Source: Acidimicrobiaceae bacterium (GTDB lineage: Bacteria; Actinomycetota; Acidimicrobiia; Acidimicrobiales; RAAP-2). From it: DNA of 51,497 nt. The notes beneath the pieces are model-generated. The model had not been told where the DNA came from. It saw only the letters and a list, made by a program, of their open reading frames with translations, and ran no database searches. The translations under genes were made by a program, and so were the position numbers. Where the stretch lies: positions 4,554 to 56,050 of the forward strand of contig PKWY01000048.1 of the NCBI GenBank assembly GCA_003132205.1, read 5' to 3'. Shown here piece by piece: positions 7,939-15,140 of the stretch. Numbering within the stretch: position 1 is the first letter of the stretch; every line of letters begins with the position of its first letter.

Positions 7939-8913
7939 GTGCCAAGAGTGCGCAATGATGCCCCTATGAGTAGGAAGACGTCAAAGGAACCTCAGGGGTC
8001 CGTGAGCGCGGACGAGTTCGTGCGATCGCTCTTGAGCTTCGAGGTGGGAAACCTGCTGAAGTTCGATCCCATCGCGCGTCGGGGTCGTGACCCCGAAGGA
8101 ATCCATCAATTGCGCGTGAGCGCACGACGCTTGCGATCGGAGCTTAAGATCGTCGCCCCGGTGTGGAGGTCGGCGCCGTTGAAGGACCTCCAGCGAGAGC
8201 TCCAGTGGTTCGGCCAAGTGCTCGGAGAACAGCGCGATTTGGATGTGCTTCGCGGTGTGTTGAGTTCGGTCAATGAAAAGATCTCGCCTCGGATGGACGG
8301 TTCGGTCTTCGATCGACTCGATAGAGAGCAGATCGAGAAGAGCAGGCGCGTGGTCGAACTTCTGGAATCGCAGCGGTATCGTCAACTGGTCGGCACCCTC
8401 TCCGAATCAGTGATCCGCCCCCCTCTTCGATCCGTTGCGTGCGAGCCAATGGATCTCATCTTGCGCCCGGCGCTCGACACCGCCTTGACGAAGATCTTCA
8501 GCACCGTGGATGACCTCGGACCGGCTCCATCGAACGAAGACCTCCATCGCATCCGGATCCTGGCCAAGCGGGGTCGCTACAGCGCCGAAATCTCGAGTCC
8601 CCTCTTGGGCAGCGTCGCCAAAGACGTAGGCAAATCCCTCGAACTCGTCCAAACCATCCTTGGGGACTTGCACGACTGCTTGGCAGCGGTGAGCTATCTC
8701 GAAGAAGAGAGATCCCGGCTGAACGAGAGAGAGTACGACCCGGGAAAGGCCCTGTCACTTCCTCCGGCATTGAGGCGACTGGGCGAGTCGATCGAAAGAC
8801 TGAAGACGCAGTGGCGCGAACCTCTGGGAACGGCGCGCGAGCTCAGCGGTTCGATTTCGATGACTTCCGTGGAAGGCCTAGATGGTTCCGGCGTTCAACA
8901 TGAAATCGAGTAA
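7939..8913 (+). CDS. CHAD domain-containing protein
   Basis: A 324-residue protein (315 if the ATG at 7966 is used; neither start has a good ribosome site). It carries a complete CHAD domain, the conserved histidine-rich all-helical domain that binds polyphosphate. Recognisable signatures are HQLRVSARRLRSELKIV near residue 55, QRDLDVLR near 95, and the second repeat LHRIRILAKRGRYSAEI near 200, giving the two-fold internal repeat of the family. The CHAD domain is alone here, without a fused CYTH triphosphatase. The 3' end overlaps the convergent inositol-phosphatase-like gene by 36 bp. A polyphosphate-granule or polyphosphate-binding role is inferred from the family. Confidence 0.88.
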   Translation: MPRVRNDAPMSRKTSKEPQGSVSADEFVRSLLSFEVGNLLKFDPIARRGRDPEGIHQLRVSARRLRSELKIVAPVWRSAPLKDLQRELQWFGQVLGEQRDLDVLRGVLSSVNEKISPRMDGSVFDRLDREQIEKSRRVVELLESQRYRQLVGTLSESVIRPPLRSVACEPMDLILRPALDTALTKIFSTVDDLGPAPSNEDLHRIRILAKRGRYSAEISSPLLGSVAKDVGKSLELVQTILGDLHDCLAAVSYLEEERSRLNEREYDPGKALSLPPALRRLGESIERLKTQWREPLGTARELSGSISMTSVEGLDGSGVQHEIE

Positions 8914-9609
8914 AGCTTGGGAAGCGCAAAAGACCGGTCGGCGTAGAACGCTGGAAGAAGTCACCAACTCATCGCCCAGGTAGTCCTGCGCCACGGCACC
9001 GGCCTCGCGAACCATGAGGAGTCCGGCGAGGTAATCCCAGGGATTCAGCGTGGAGTGCTGGGCGACCCCATACACGTCGAGCGAACCGTCGGCAACCAGG
9101 CATATCTCCAGGCTCGCCGCACCGAGCGACCGCACCTGTGCCCAACCCAGGTGGCGCGAGGGGATGCCCGAGAAACTCATGATTGACTTTCCCACCTCGG
9201 TCTGACCGCTGCCGCGGATCAACACGCCGTCGCGGGTGGCGCCGCTCCCCTTCTCCGCCTCAAAGACCGTCCCCGTCGCTTGGTTCATCACCAGTCCCGC
9301 CACGAGTTCTCCCTTTCGCATCACCGCCAGACTCGTCGCGAAGAACGGGATGCCGCGGTCGCAGTTCGTGGAGCCGTCGATCGGGTCGACGACCACCGTT
9401 GTCTCCCCATCGCCGGTGGTGCCGGATTCTTCGCTAACCACGCGATATCCCGCGCCTCCGAGAATTCGAAGCGCTACCTCGTCCGCCACGACGTCCAGGT
9501 GGTACTGCGTGTCCCGTGCCCCGGAGAATCCGCGCCCCCGGTGGGCTTTCACCGCCTCGCCGATCTCCAGGGCGCACTCGCGAAGGGGGTTGAATATTGA
9601 ATCGGTCAC
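8878..9609 (-). CDS. Inositol monophosphatase family protein
   Basis: A 243-residue Mg2+-dependent sugar-phosphate phosphatase of the inositol monophosphatase/SuhB/CysQ/HisN superfamily. Signatures are the acidic EESG motif around residue 60, VVVDPIDGSTN (metal-binding Asp pair) around residues 74-84, and the C-terminal NPWDYLAGLLMVREAGA. Substrates across the family include inositol-1-phosphate, histidinol phosphate, fructose-1,6-bisphosphate and 3'-phosphoadenosine phosphates; the sequence alone does not decide. It uses a GTG start, is convergent with the CHAD gene (36-bp overlap), and is divergent from the hypothetical at 9650. Confidence 0.9.
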   Translation of the reverse strand: MTDSIFNPLRECALEIGEAVKAHRGRGFSGARDTQYHLDVVADEVALRILGGAGYRVVSEESGTTGDGETTVVVDPIDGSTNCDRGIPFFATSLAVMRKGELVAGLVMNQATGTVFEAEKGSGATRDGVLIRGSGQTEVGKSIMSFSGIPSRHLGWAQVRSLGAASLEICLVADGSLDVYGVAQHSTLNPWDYLAGLLMVREAGAVAQDYLGDELVTSSSVLRRPVFCASQALLDFMLNAGTI

Positions 9610-9649
9610 GTATTCACGGTAGTTGTATTGGGGACTAACCTAAGTAGTA

Positions 9650-10207
9650 ATGGCCGCCATCGATGTAGCTGGGTTCGTTGCAGACCTCAAAGACCACGCG
9701 GTAACCCACGGTTTCCACGTCCACGATGAACGGCATTTCGTCGAGACGTACTCGCTTCGCCAGGCCTGGGAGGTCGACCTGCACCCCGAAGACGGATGCG
9801 GTGGACCGGTCGACCTGCACATTGAACTCGACGTTGACCCAAGGACGCTCCTGGCGTTCGAGGACGCCGTGCTTGGCCTGCCCGACGAAGTCGATCCTCC
9901 GGACGAATTTCACTTCCCCCTGGTGTTGACCTGGACGCTTCCGCCCATGCCCCACGGACCGGATCTTCTGCGCCTGGCCATCGATCTCGCGCCGATCGGG
10001 GGAATTGAGATGCCGCTCGAAGTGACGGCGACCGACTCGTTCGCCTCGCCCACCGAAAGCAGCGAACGCCGTATATCGATCGTGGCTCGCCGGGCGATCT
10101 CGCTGAGTCAGGTCGCGAGGGGCGAGGATCCGCTCTGCGACGTCTTTGAACGGGGACGCAGCGTCAGCGACTTCCTGTTGCAGGCCGCCGACTCGTGGCT
10201 CGGCTAA
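9650..10207 (+). CDS. Conserved actinobacterial hypothetical protein
   Basis: A 185-residue acidic soluble protein with no signal peptide or membrane segment. It opens MAAIDVAGFVADLKDHAV and contains an aspartate/proline-rich middle (VDLHIELDVDP, LPDEVDPPDEFHFPL) and a C-terminal segment ending LLQAADSWLG. I do not recognise a characterised domain. It starts 40 bp from the divergent phosphatase gene and its 3' end overlaps the lipoprotein gene by 13 bp, so the two are probably cotranscribed and translationally coupled. Confidence 0.75.
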   Translation: MAAIDVAGFVADLKDHAVTHGFHVHDERHFVETYSLRQAWEVDLHPEDGCGGPVDLHIELDVDPRTLLAFEDAVLGLPDEVDPPDEFHFPLVLTWTLPPMPHGPDLLRLAIDLAPIGGIEMPLEVTATDSFASPTESSERRISIVARRAISLSQVARGEDPLCDVFERGRSVSDFLLQAADSWLG

Positions 10208-10569
10208 CGCGCGCGGTCGCGGTCGCTGCCCCACTCTTGGTCGCGAGCCTGGCGCTCAGTTCGTGTGGCACCGGCACAGCCGTCGCCGACGCGCGCACCT
10301 CGTGCGTCTTCGTGCACAAGGCCCTCGTGCTGCAGACAAGAAGCGAGGCCACCGGCGTCTCGTCTGCTGAGCAGGCAAGACTGCAGGCGAATGCCCTCAG
10401 CGAACTGTTGAAGGGAACCCAGGCCGCCGCCGACGCGACGTCCGCCGACGGAAGCTGGAATCCGCTGGAGACGACCATCAACGAGGCCGAACGGGTCCCC
10501 TTGGCGAATCTGGTTCCGGCTCTGCAACGACTCTGCCGGGTCGCGAACTCCACATCGCCCTATCTCTAG
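10195..10569 (+). CDS. Putative lipoprotein, hypothetical
   Basis: A 124-residue predicted lipoprotein with GTG start inside the preceding gene (13-bp overlap). The signal peptide MARLTRAVAVAAPLLVASLA ends in a lipobox LSSC-G, so lipidation at Cys24 is expected, with the mature domain outside the cytoplasmic membrane. The mature part is a small, mostly helical, alanine-rich domain with two further cysteines (TSCVF and QRLCRV) that could form a disulfide. No functional family is recognised. Confidence 0.7.
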   Translation: MARLTRAVAVAAPLLVASLALSSCGTGTAVADARTSCVFVHKALVLQTRSEATGVSSAEQARLQANALSELLKGTQAAADATSADGSWNPLETTINEAERVPLANLVPALQRLCRVANSTSPYL

Positions 10570-10572
10570 GGG

Positions 10573-10911
10573 TTAGCGGGGAAAGCGCTCGTACAGCCAA
10601 GCGAGTGAATCCTCTTCGAGCATGGCGTCTTCCCAGCCCTGCAGCTTGTCCTCGAGCCCGGCGAGCGAGGGAACTTTTCCGATGACGACCACCGTCAGGT
10701 CGCTGATCAACTCGTCGGACACCAGGAAGTCACCGAAGATGTCCTCATTGACGACGGCCTCGGGCTCGACCATCAGGTAGAGTTCGCCAGTCGCTTCCAC
10801 CCAGGACAGTTCGTACTCGTTGTCCGAGGCGTCGGTCCACTCCGAGCCAAATTCAAACTCTGCGCTTTCGCGGCGGGATTCGTTCTGTTCGTAGAAGGCT
10901 TCGATGTCCAT
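10573..10911 (-). CDS. Small acidic conserved hypothetical protein
   Basis: A 112-residue, strongly acidic, soluble protein starting MDIEAFYEQNESRRESAEFE and ending LAWLYERFPR. The patterns FGSEWTDASDNEYELSWV, TGELYLMVEP and DLTVVVIGKVPS look conserved; I recall similar short proteins in other actinobacteria but no function. It is transcribed convergently with the lipoprotein gene (3-bp gap). Confidence 0.7.
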   Translation of the reverse strand: MDIEAFYEQNESRRESAEFEFGSEWTDASDNEYELSWVEATGELYLMVEPEAVVNEDIFGDFLVSDELISDLTVVVIGKVPSLAGLEDKLQGWEDAMLEEDSLAWLYERFPR

Positions 10912-11047
10912 GTCCCAAGACTACGTCGCGGCTATGTGCGCCGTGAAGTGCGCGCCCGAGGGCACGCTGACGGTAATGAGAAAAGGACTCACACGATGCG
11001 CCGCGTGGGTAGTCGTCCGGTGCGCGCTCGGCCCTGTACTGGGCGCC

Positions 11048-11749
11048 ATGACAACGAAGACAGATCTCTTAGGACAGTTACGACGTGAGTGGGAACGAGC
11101 AGGACGGACCAAGGAGGCGAAGGAGGCGCTCACCATCCTGCACCAACGGCACCAATCTCTCGGCCTTGATGCCTTGAGCGACCTTTGCGACGTCGTGAAT
11201 GTGCTCGAGGCAGGCGGCGGCAGGGGCGTGCTGGAGAGGGCCGAAATCGTCCGGGCGCTGCTCGAAGAGGCGGCGAACCCGATGCTCCACCGGACCCTGC
11301 TGCAAACGATGATCCCGGGCATAGTGAGCGTGTGCCGCCAGCTTCGTTTCGGCGACGGCATCATCAGGGATCCGAGCGAGACGCTCGCCATGGCGCTCGG
11401 TCTCGCGAGTGAGCTGCTCGTGGACTGGGCCGGCCAATCACGCCAGTACGCCGCGCCCGACATTCTCTCGGCGCTGCGCGGACGCCTGCGCCGCTGGCTG
11501 TTGAAAGAGAAGGCCGCCCTCTGCGCGGTGTCGTACTTCGAGCAAGGTGACGAGCGGGCCACCGAGGACTCTCCGCTCCTCGCGCGTCTCACCAGCTTCC
11601 GAGGCAGCCAGTACGACCGGCTCGCCCGTCTGACATACGCGCGGGTCTTCGAGGGAAGGTCGTTGCGCGAACTCGCCAGCGAGGACTGCTCCTCCCAAGG
11701 TTCGTTGCAAGCAGAGCTCCAGCACTTTGCAGTGCGCCATCTCATCTAG
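11048..11749 (+). CDS. Sigma-factor-like helical protein (tentative)
   Basis: The open frame begins at 10904, but the segment before 11048 overlaps the promoter and start of the divergent gene and translates as unlikely sequence. I therefore prefer ATG 11048 (233 residues); ATG 10976 is possible and no start has a clear ribosome site. The protein is soluble and almost entirely helical. A central segment LLQTMIPGIVSVCRQL...LLVDWA...ILSALRGRLRRWLL resembles region 2 of the atypical ECF-like proteins found in actinobacteria, and the C-terminal RLTYARVFEGRSLRELASEDC resembles a region-4 helix-turn-helix. This is a pattern judgement, not a proven match. It is followed 65 bp later by the anchored Ser/Thr-rich protein and BTAD-like membrane protein. 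Confidence 0.55.
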   Translation: MTTKTDLLGQLRREWERAGRTKEAKEALTILHQRHQSLGLDALSDLCDVVNVLEAGGGRGVLERAEIVRALLEEAANPMLHRTLLQTMIPGIVSVCRQLRFGDGIIRDPSETLAMALGLASELLVDWAGQSRQYAAPDILSALRGRLRRWLLKEKAALCAVSYFEQGDERATEDSPLLARLTSFRGSQYDRLARLTYARVFEGRSLRELASEDCSSQGSLQAELQHFAVRHLI

Positions 11750-11814
11750 ACCACGCGAAGGGCTTTTACCCGTGAATAGCAATTTGTCATCAATACCCCT
11801 AACCTGCGAGAACC

Positions 11815-12366
11815 ATGGTGAGCCACCGTTATTCCTTTCGAAGCGCCCACCTCGTGATGTGGTCGAGCCCCTTGCTGCTGCTCGTGCTGGTCTTCACGCT
11901 GACGAATTCGACCAAGACCCCGGCCAGCTCCGCGCCCGCGCACCACACCTCGCAGCCAACGAGTCCGACTACCTCAGTCCCGGTCGCGACCACGAGCAGA
12001 GCGACGGTGACCACGGTGGCCAAGAGCGCGACGACAACGACGAGCGCAGCCAGCGTCGCGCCCTACGCCGACACGACAAGCTCGATCGCGAGGTCAGTCG
12101 CGCTCGCGCCCAGCGCGAACGCCTCGAGCGGGGCGCTCGAAGGAATCCTCGATCGCTCCTTCCCGGTCGCCGACGTGCCGCTCCAAGGGCCGGGGTCGTG
12201 GACGCTCACGACGAGCGCAGCCACGCGAAGCCTGCTCGCGTGCAGCGCAGCGAGTTCGCCGGTCGCCACCCGCGTCGTGATCAAGATCAGTCAGAGTTGC
12301 CAACTCGAAATCACCTCATCCAGTCCAGGGGTGTCGCAAACGTGGCAACTTATTCCAACTCCGTAA
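11815..12366 (+). CDS. Membrane-anchored Ser/Thr/Ala-rich exported protein
   Basis: A 183-residue protein with an uncleaved-looking N-terminal anchor (LVMWSSPLLLLVLVFTLTN, about residues 13-32). A low-complexity Thr/Ser/Pro/Ala stretch (residues 32-85, for example TTSVPVATTSRATVTTV) looks like an extracytoplasmic linker, followed by a small C-terminal domain with two cysteines (SLLACSAA, QSCQLEI) and ending QTWQLIPTP. I recognise no family. The frame was chosen over the competing one because the anchor and linker are coherent protein features. Its 3' end overlaps the next gene by 25 bp. Confidence 0.65.
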   Translation: MVSHRYSFRSAHLVMWSSPLLLLVLVFTLTNSTKTPASSAPAHHTSQPTSPTTSVPVATTSRATVTTVAKSATTTTSAASVAPYADTTSSIARSVALAPSANASSGALEGILDRSFPVADVPLQGPGSWTLTTSAATRSLLACSAASSPVATRVVIKISQSCQLEITSSSPGVSQTWQLIPTP

Positions 12367-14120
12367 GGCGTTTTTCCACCGGCCCCCTGCACGGAACGGC
12401 GCTCGCGCTGTACTTCGTCCTGCTGCCATACGTGGTGATCACGAAGTGGACTCTCACCCAGAACGAGGCCAACGGGACGCTGGTTCGGGTTCTGCTCGTG
12501 GCGCTGGGCGTCTTCTGGCTGGCCTTCCTCTTTCAGGTTGGCCACAACGTCGTGCGGCTGCGCAACGGCGTCGGACTCGGCGCGGGTGGCGCCGCGTGGC
12601 TCGCGGGACTCGTCGTCGCGATGCTCCCCTTCCTGATCCCGGCGCCGGCTTCCGCGGCACCGTCCAACGTCCACGGGCAGTCTGCGTTCAGCGCCCGGGC
12701 GTCGGACTCACCCTGGCTTCTCCACGCCAACGCAGCGACGTCACGTCCGTCGAAAGGTCCGGCCCATGATCCCCTGCCGTCGCCCGCGCCGCTTTCATCA
12801 ATCAGCGCGGTGCCGATGGCGTTGATGGCCAAGCGTCGCCACGACCTGCTTCGCCAGCAGCAGTTCGATCCCGCGGAAGACCAGATTGACGACGTCGTCG
12901 AACTCTTGCGGGCCTACAACCCTGAATTGGTCGCCCGCGTCCGGTTCCTCACCGGCGTCGAGCGCAGTGGCGTCGTCCACGTGCCGAACGACGTCGAACA
13001 AGGCGAGCGCTCCTACGACACCGATCCGTTGGTGGCGTGCGCGCTGGCCCAGGACGACGGCGGGCTGTTCGTCGCCTTCTCGCGCGAAGGTGGACAACTC
13101 AGCGTCGAGGCCAGTTGGAACAGCGACGACGTCGCCGCGTCGGTGGTCGCGATGCACGAGGGACGGCTCGTCTTCGTCGCGAACGAGACCGAGTTGCTGC
13201 GGGCACTGGCGACACGGGTGCTACGAAACACCATGGTCGTGTACCTCGGTTCGGCCACGGACCTCGACGACGAGCTTCGGGCGTGCTGTGTCACTCTCAG
13301 TCCGCTTCTGCGGGCCGAGCCCGCCGCCCGCTTCGACTTCTCCCGGGTCGACACTCAGGCCGTCGCGCCAAGCACCCCGACAAGCGACGTTCGAGTTGAA
13401 CTGCTGCGCGCCGACCCGCAGATCAGCGGACTCCGTGAACCGTTCACGCCCACACTTCGCCGGCGGTGCGTTGAAATGGTCGCGTACCTGGCCCTTCATC
13501 GGGGCGAGCCCGTCACTGGAGAGCGCCTACGCTCGCGGGTACTCACCCACGCCGACGTCGAGGCGTCCAACCGGACCCTTGCCAACACCGCGAGCGCGGT
13601 GAGGCGAAGCCTGGGGGCGAGCGCCAAAGGCCCGCGACTTCATCCGGTCACGTCCTCGGGGCTCTACGCCACCCACGGTGTGACCAGCGACGTGGAGATT
13701 TTCCACACTCTCGTGTCCAGGGCCCGCGGCCTCGGCGTCGCAGAGGCCGCACCGCTCGTGCACGAGGCTCTTCGACTCGTGCACGGCGAACCCTTGGCGA
13801 GCGCGCTGCGAGGGTTCGAATGGTTCCTCGCCGAAGGGCACAACGCCAGCCTGCAACGCGACGGCGAGTGGGCGGCTCTCGTGCTGCACCACGACGCGAT
13901 GAACCACGAGAGCTACGAATTGGCGTTCTGGTCGCTGCAGCAAGGTCTGCTCATCGACCCGTACAGCGATGTGCTGCTCGAAGCGCTCGCCCGGGTCCCG
14001 CGCCTACGCCAGTTTGGCGGCGATCGAACCGGCGGAACGAAGGACGAGGCCGTCGGCCCCGGCGGCGCTGTAGCGGTGAGCTGGTCGTTCAATCGCCTCG
14101 GTAATCAAATCAGCCAATAA
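12342..14120 (+). CDS. Membrane protein with BTAD-like (SARP-type) C-terminal domain
   Basis: About 592 residues from GTG 12342. The same frame stays open upstream to 11727 but is there antisense-like and competes with the exported protein, so I do not extend it. Three hydrophobic segments lie near residues 17-36 (ALALYFVLLPYVVITKW), 47-70 (VRVLLVALGVFWLAFLFQVG) and 85-105 (AAWLAGLVVAMLPFLIP). A Pro/Ser/Ala linker follows, then a soluble part. The C-terminal 230 residues look like a degenerate winged helix (CVEMVAYLALHRGEPVTGERL, ANTASAVRRSLG) plus a helical bacterial transcriptional activator domain (HEALRLVHGEPLAS, YELAFWSLQQGLLIDPYSD). Such membrane-BTAD proteins occur next to secretion and pilus genes in actinobacteria. 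The 3' end overlaps ddl by 117 bp. Confidence 0.65.
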   Translation: MATYSNSVRRFSTGPLHGTALALYFVLLPYVVITKWTLTQNEANGTLVRVLLVALGVFWLAFLFQVGHNVVRLRNGVGLGAGGAAWLAGLVVAMLPFLIPAPASAAPSNVHGQSAFSARASDSPWLLHANAATSRPSKGPAHDPLPSPAPLSSISAVPMALMAKRRHDLLRQQQFDPAEDQIDDVVELLRAYNPELVARVRFLTGVERSGVVHVPNDVEQGERSYDTDPLVACALAQDDGGLFVAFSREGGQLSVEASWNSDDVAASVVAMHEGRLVFVANETELLRALATRVLRNTMVVYLGSATDLDDELRACCVTLSPLLRAEPAARFDFSRVDTQAVAPSTPTSDVRVELLRADPQISGLREPFTPTLRRRCVEMVAYLALHRGEPVTGERLRSRVLTHADVEASNRTLANTASAVRRSLGASAKGPRLHPVTSSGLYATHGVTSDVEIFHTLVSRARGLGVAEAAPLVHEALRLVHGEPLASALRGFEWFLAEGHNASLQRDGEWAALVLHHDAMNHESYELAFWSLQQGLLIDPYSDVLLEALARVPRLRQFGGDRTGGTKDEAVGPGGAVAVSWSFNRLGNQISQ

Positions 14121-15110
14121 CTGGGAGAAGTCCAGGGGCGGCTCGACGAAGAGGTGCTTCGAGAGCGAGCCGGGAATCGTGTTGATCTCGTTTACGAACA
14201 GTTCGGTCTCGTTGGCGAGGTAGTCAATGCGGGCGACGCCGCGAACCGACGCCAGCTCCGCGATGATTCTCGCGCTCGATACAATCGCCTCGGCTTGCCC
14301 CTCGGCCAGCACCGCGGGGAGCTCGCGCGGGGCGGACACCATCCCCTCGCCGCCGACGTACTTGTCGCGGTAGTCGAGGATCTCCGCGGCGTCGGACCTG
14401 CGAATCGGCTTCTCGATAGAGGACAGCGACAGCGTGGGATACGTGCGCAGCGCAATCTGCACGTCGATGAGATCCTGTCGGAACGGCTCCACGACACAGC
14501 CGCGCGACATGTGCACGTTGGAGTTGAGTCGGGCCTTCGCCGTCGCGAGGTCGGTGACGACATCGATGCCAATCGACGAACCGCCGAAACGGGGCTTCAA
14601 GATGTATGGGCCGTCGAAGGGCAGCGACGCCGTGTCGGAGGTCAGGAGTGCCCGGGGCAAGGTCGCGAGCCCGGCGTTCGTGATGACCGCGCCGAACGCC
14701 CACTTGTCCATCCCGAGCGCAGCTCCAGCGACGGTCGGTCCGCTGTAGTTCACGCCGGCCAGGTCGAGAGCCGCTTGCAGCGATCCATCCTCACCCGGCC
14801 CGCCGTGCGTGCAGAGGATCACCGCTTCGATGTCCGTGCGACGGTCCTTGCCCATCCGCCCGCCCGTCGCGAAGAATCCGCCCTGGTTGCCCACGCGCAG
14901 GCTCAGTTCGCTCGAACCCTTGGGCAGCCCGTCGAGGAACGACTCCGCTTCGGCGTCCGCGGGGATGCTGAAGAACGCACCGGTCTTGGTCCAGTAGATG
15001 CCGAGCGGGTCCTTCTTCGTCTTTTGCAACTCTCGCAGAGCCAGAAGACCCGTCAGGATAGAAATATCATGCTCGGGAGTCGGTCCCCCGAAGAGCACTC
15101 CAATAGTCAC
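14004..15110 (-). CDS. ddl: D-alanine--D-alanine ligase
   Basis: A 368-residue ATP-grasp ligase joining two D-alanines for peptidoglycan precursors. The N-terminal motif VLFGGPTPEHDISI is a Ddl-type substrate loop (usual form GGxSxEHxVS). ATP-grasp features include CTHGGPGEDGSLQ, ILKPRFGGSSIGIDVV (glycine-rich loop and lysine), and the Mg2+ site LFVNEINTIPGS. Length is normal. It lies 30 bp downstream of the MurF-like ligase on the same strand, matching the biochemical order, since MurF uses the D-Ala-D-Ala made by Ddl. The last 117 bp overlap the BTAD-like gene coming from the other side; the residues encoded there (AHRYSAAGADG...) extend past the conserved core. Confidence 0.9.
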   Translation of the reverse strand: MTIGVLFGGPTPEHDISILTGLLALRELQKTKKDPLGIYWTKTGAFFSIPADAEAESFLDGLPKGSSELSLRVGNQGGFFATGGRMGKDRRTDIEAVILCTHGGPGEDGSLQAALDLAGVNYSGPTVAGAALGMDKWAFGAVITNAGLATLPRALLTSDTASLPFDGPYILKPRFGGSSIGIDVVTDLATAKARLNSNVHMSRGCVVEPFRQDLIDVQIALRTYPTLSLSSIEKPIRRSDAAEILDYRDKYVGGEGMVSAPRELPAVLAEGQAEAIVSSARIIAELASVRGVARIDYLANETELFVNEINTIPGSLSKHLFVEPPLDFSQLLADLITEAIERPAHRYSAAGADGLVLRSAGSIAAKLA

Positions 15111-15140
15111 CGAACACCTCGTAACAACGTCATCAAGAAA

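Noticed and set aside
11727..12341. N-terminal extension of the BTAD-like frame
   Set aside because: The frame is open but reads as Arg/Asp/Gln-rich sequence without domains, while the other plus frame encodes a coherent anchored Ser/Thr-rich protein. The extension is taken as a shadow.
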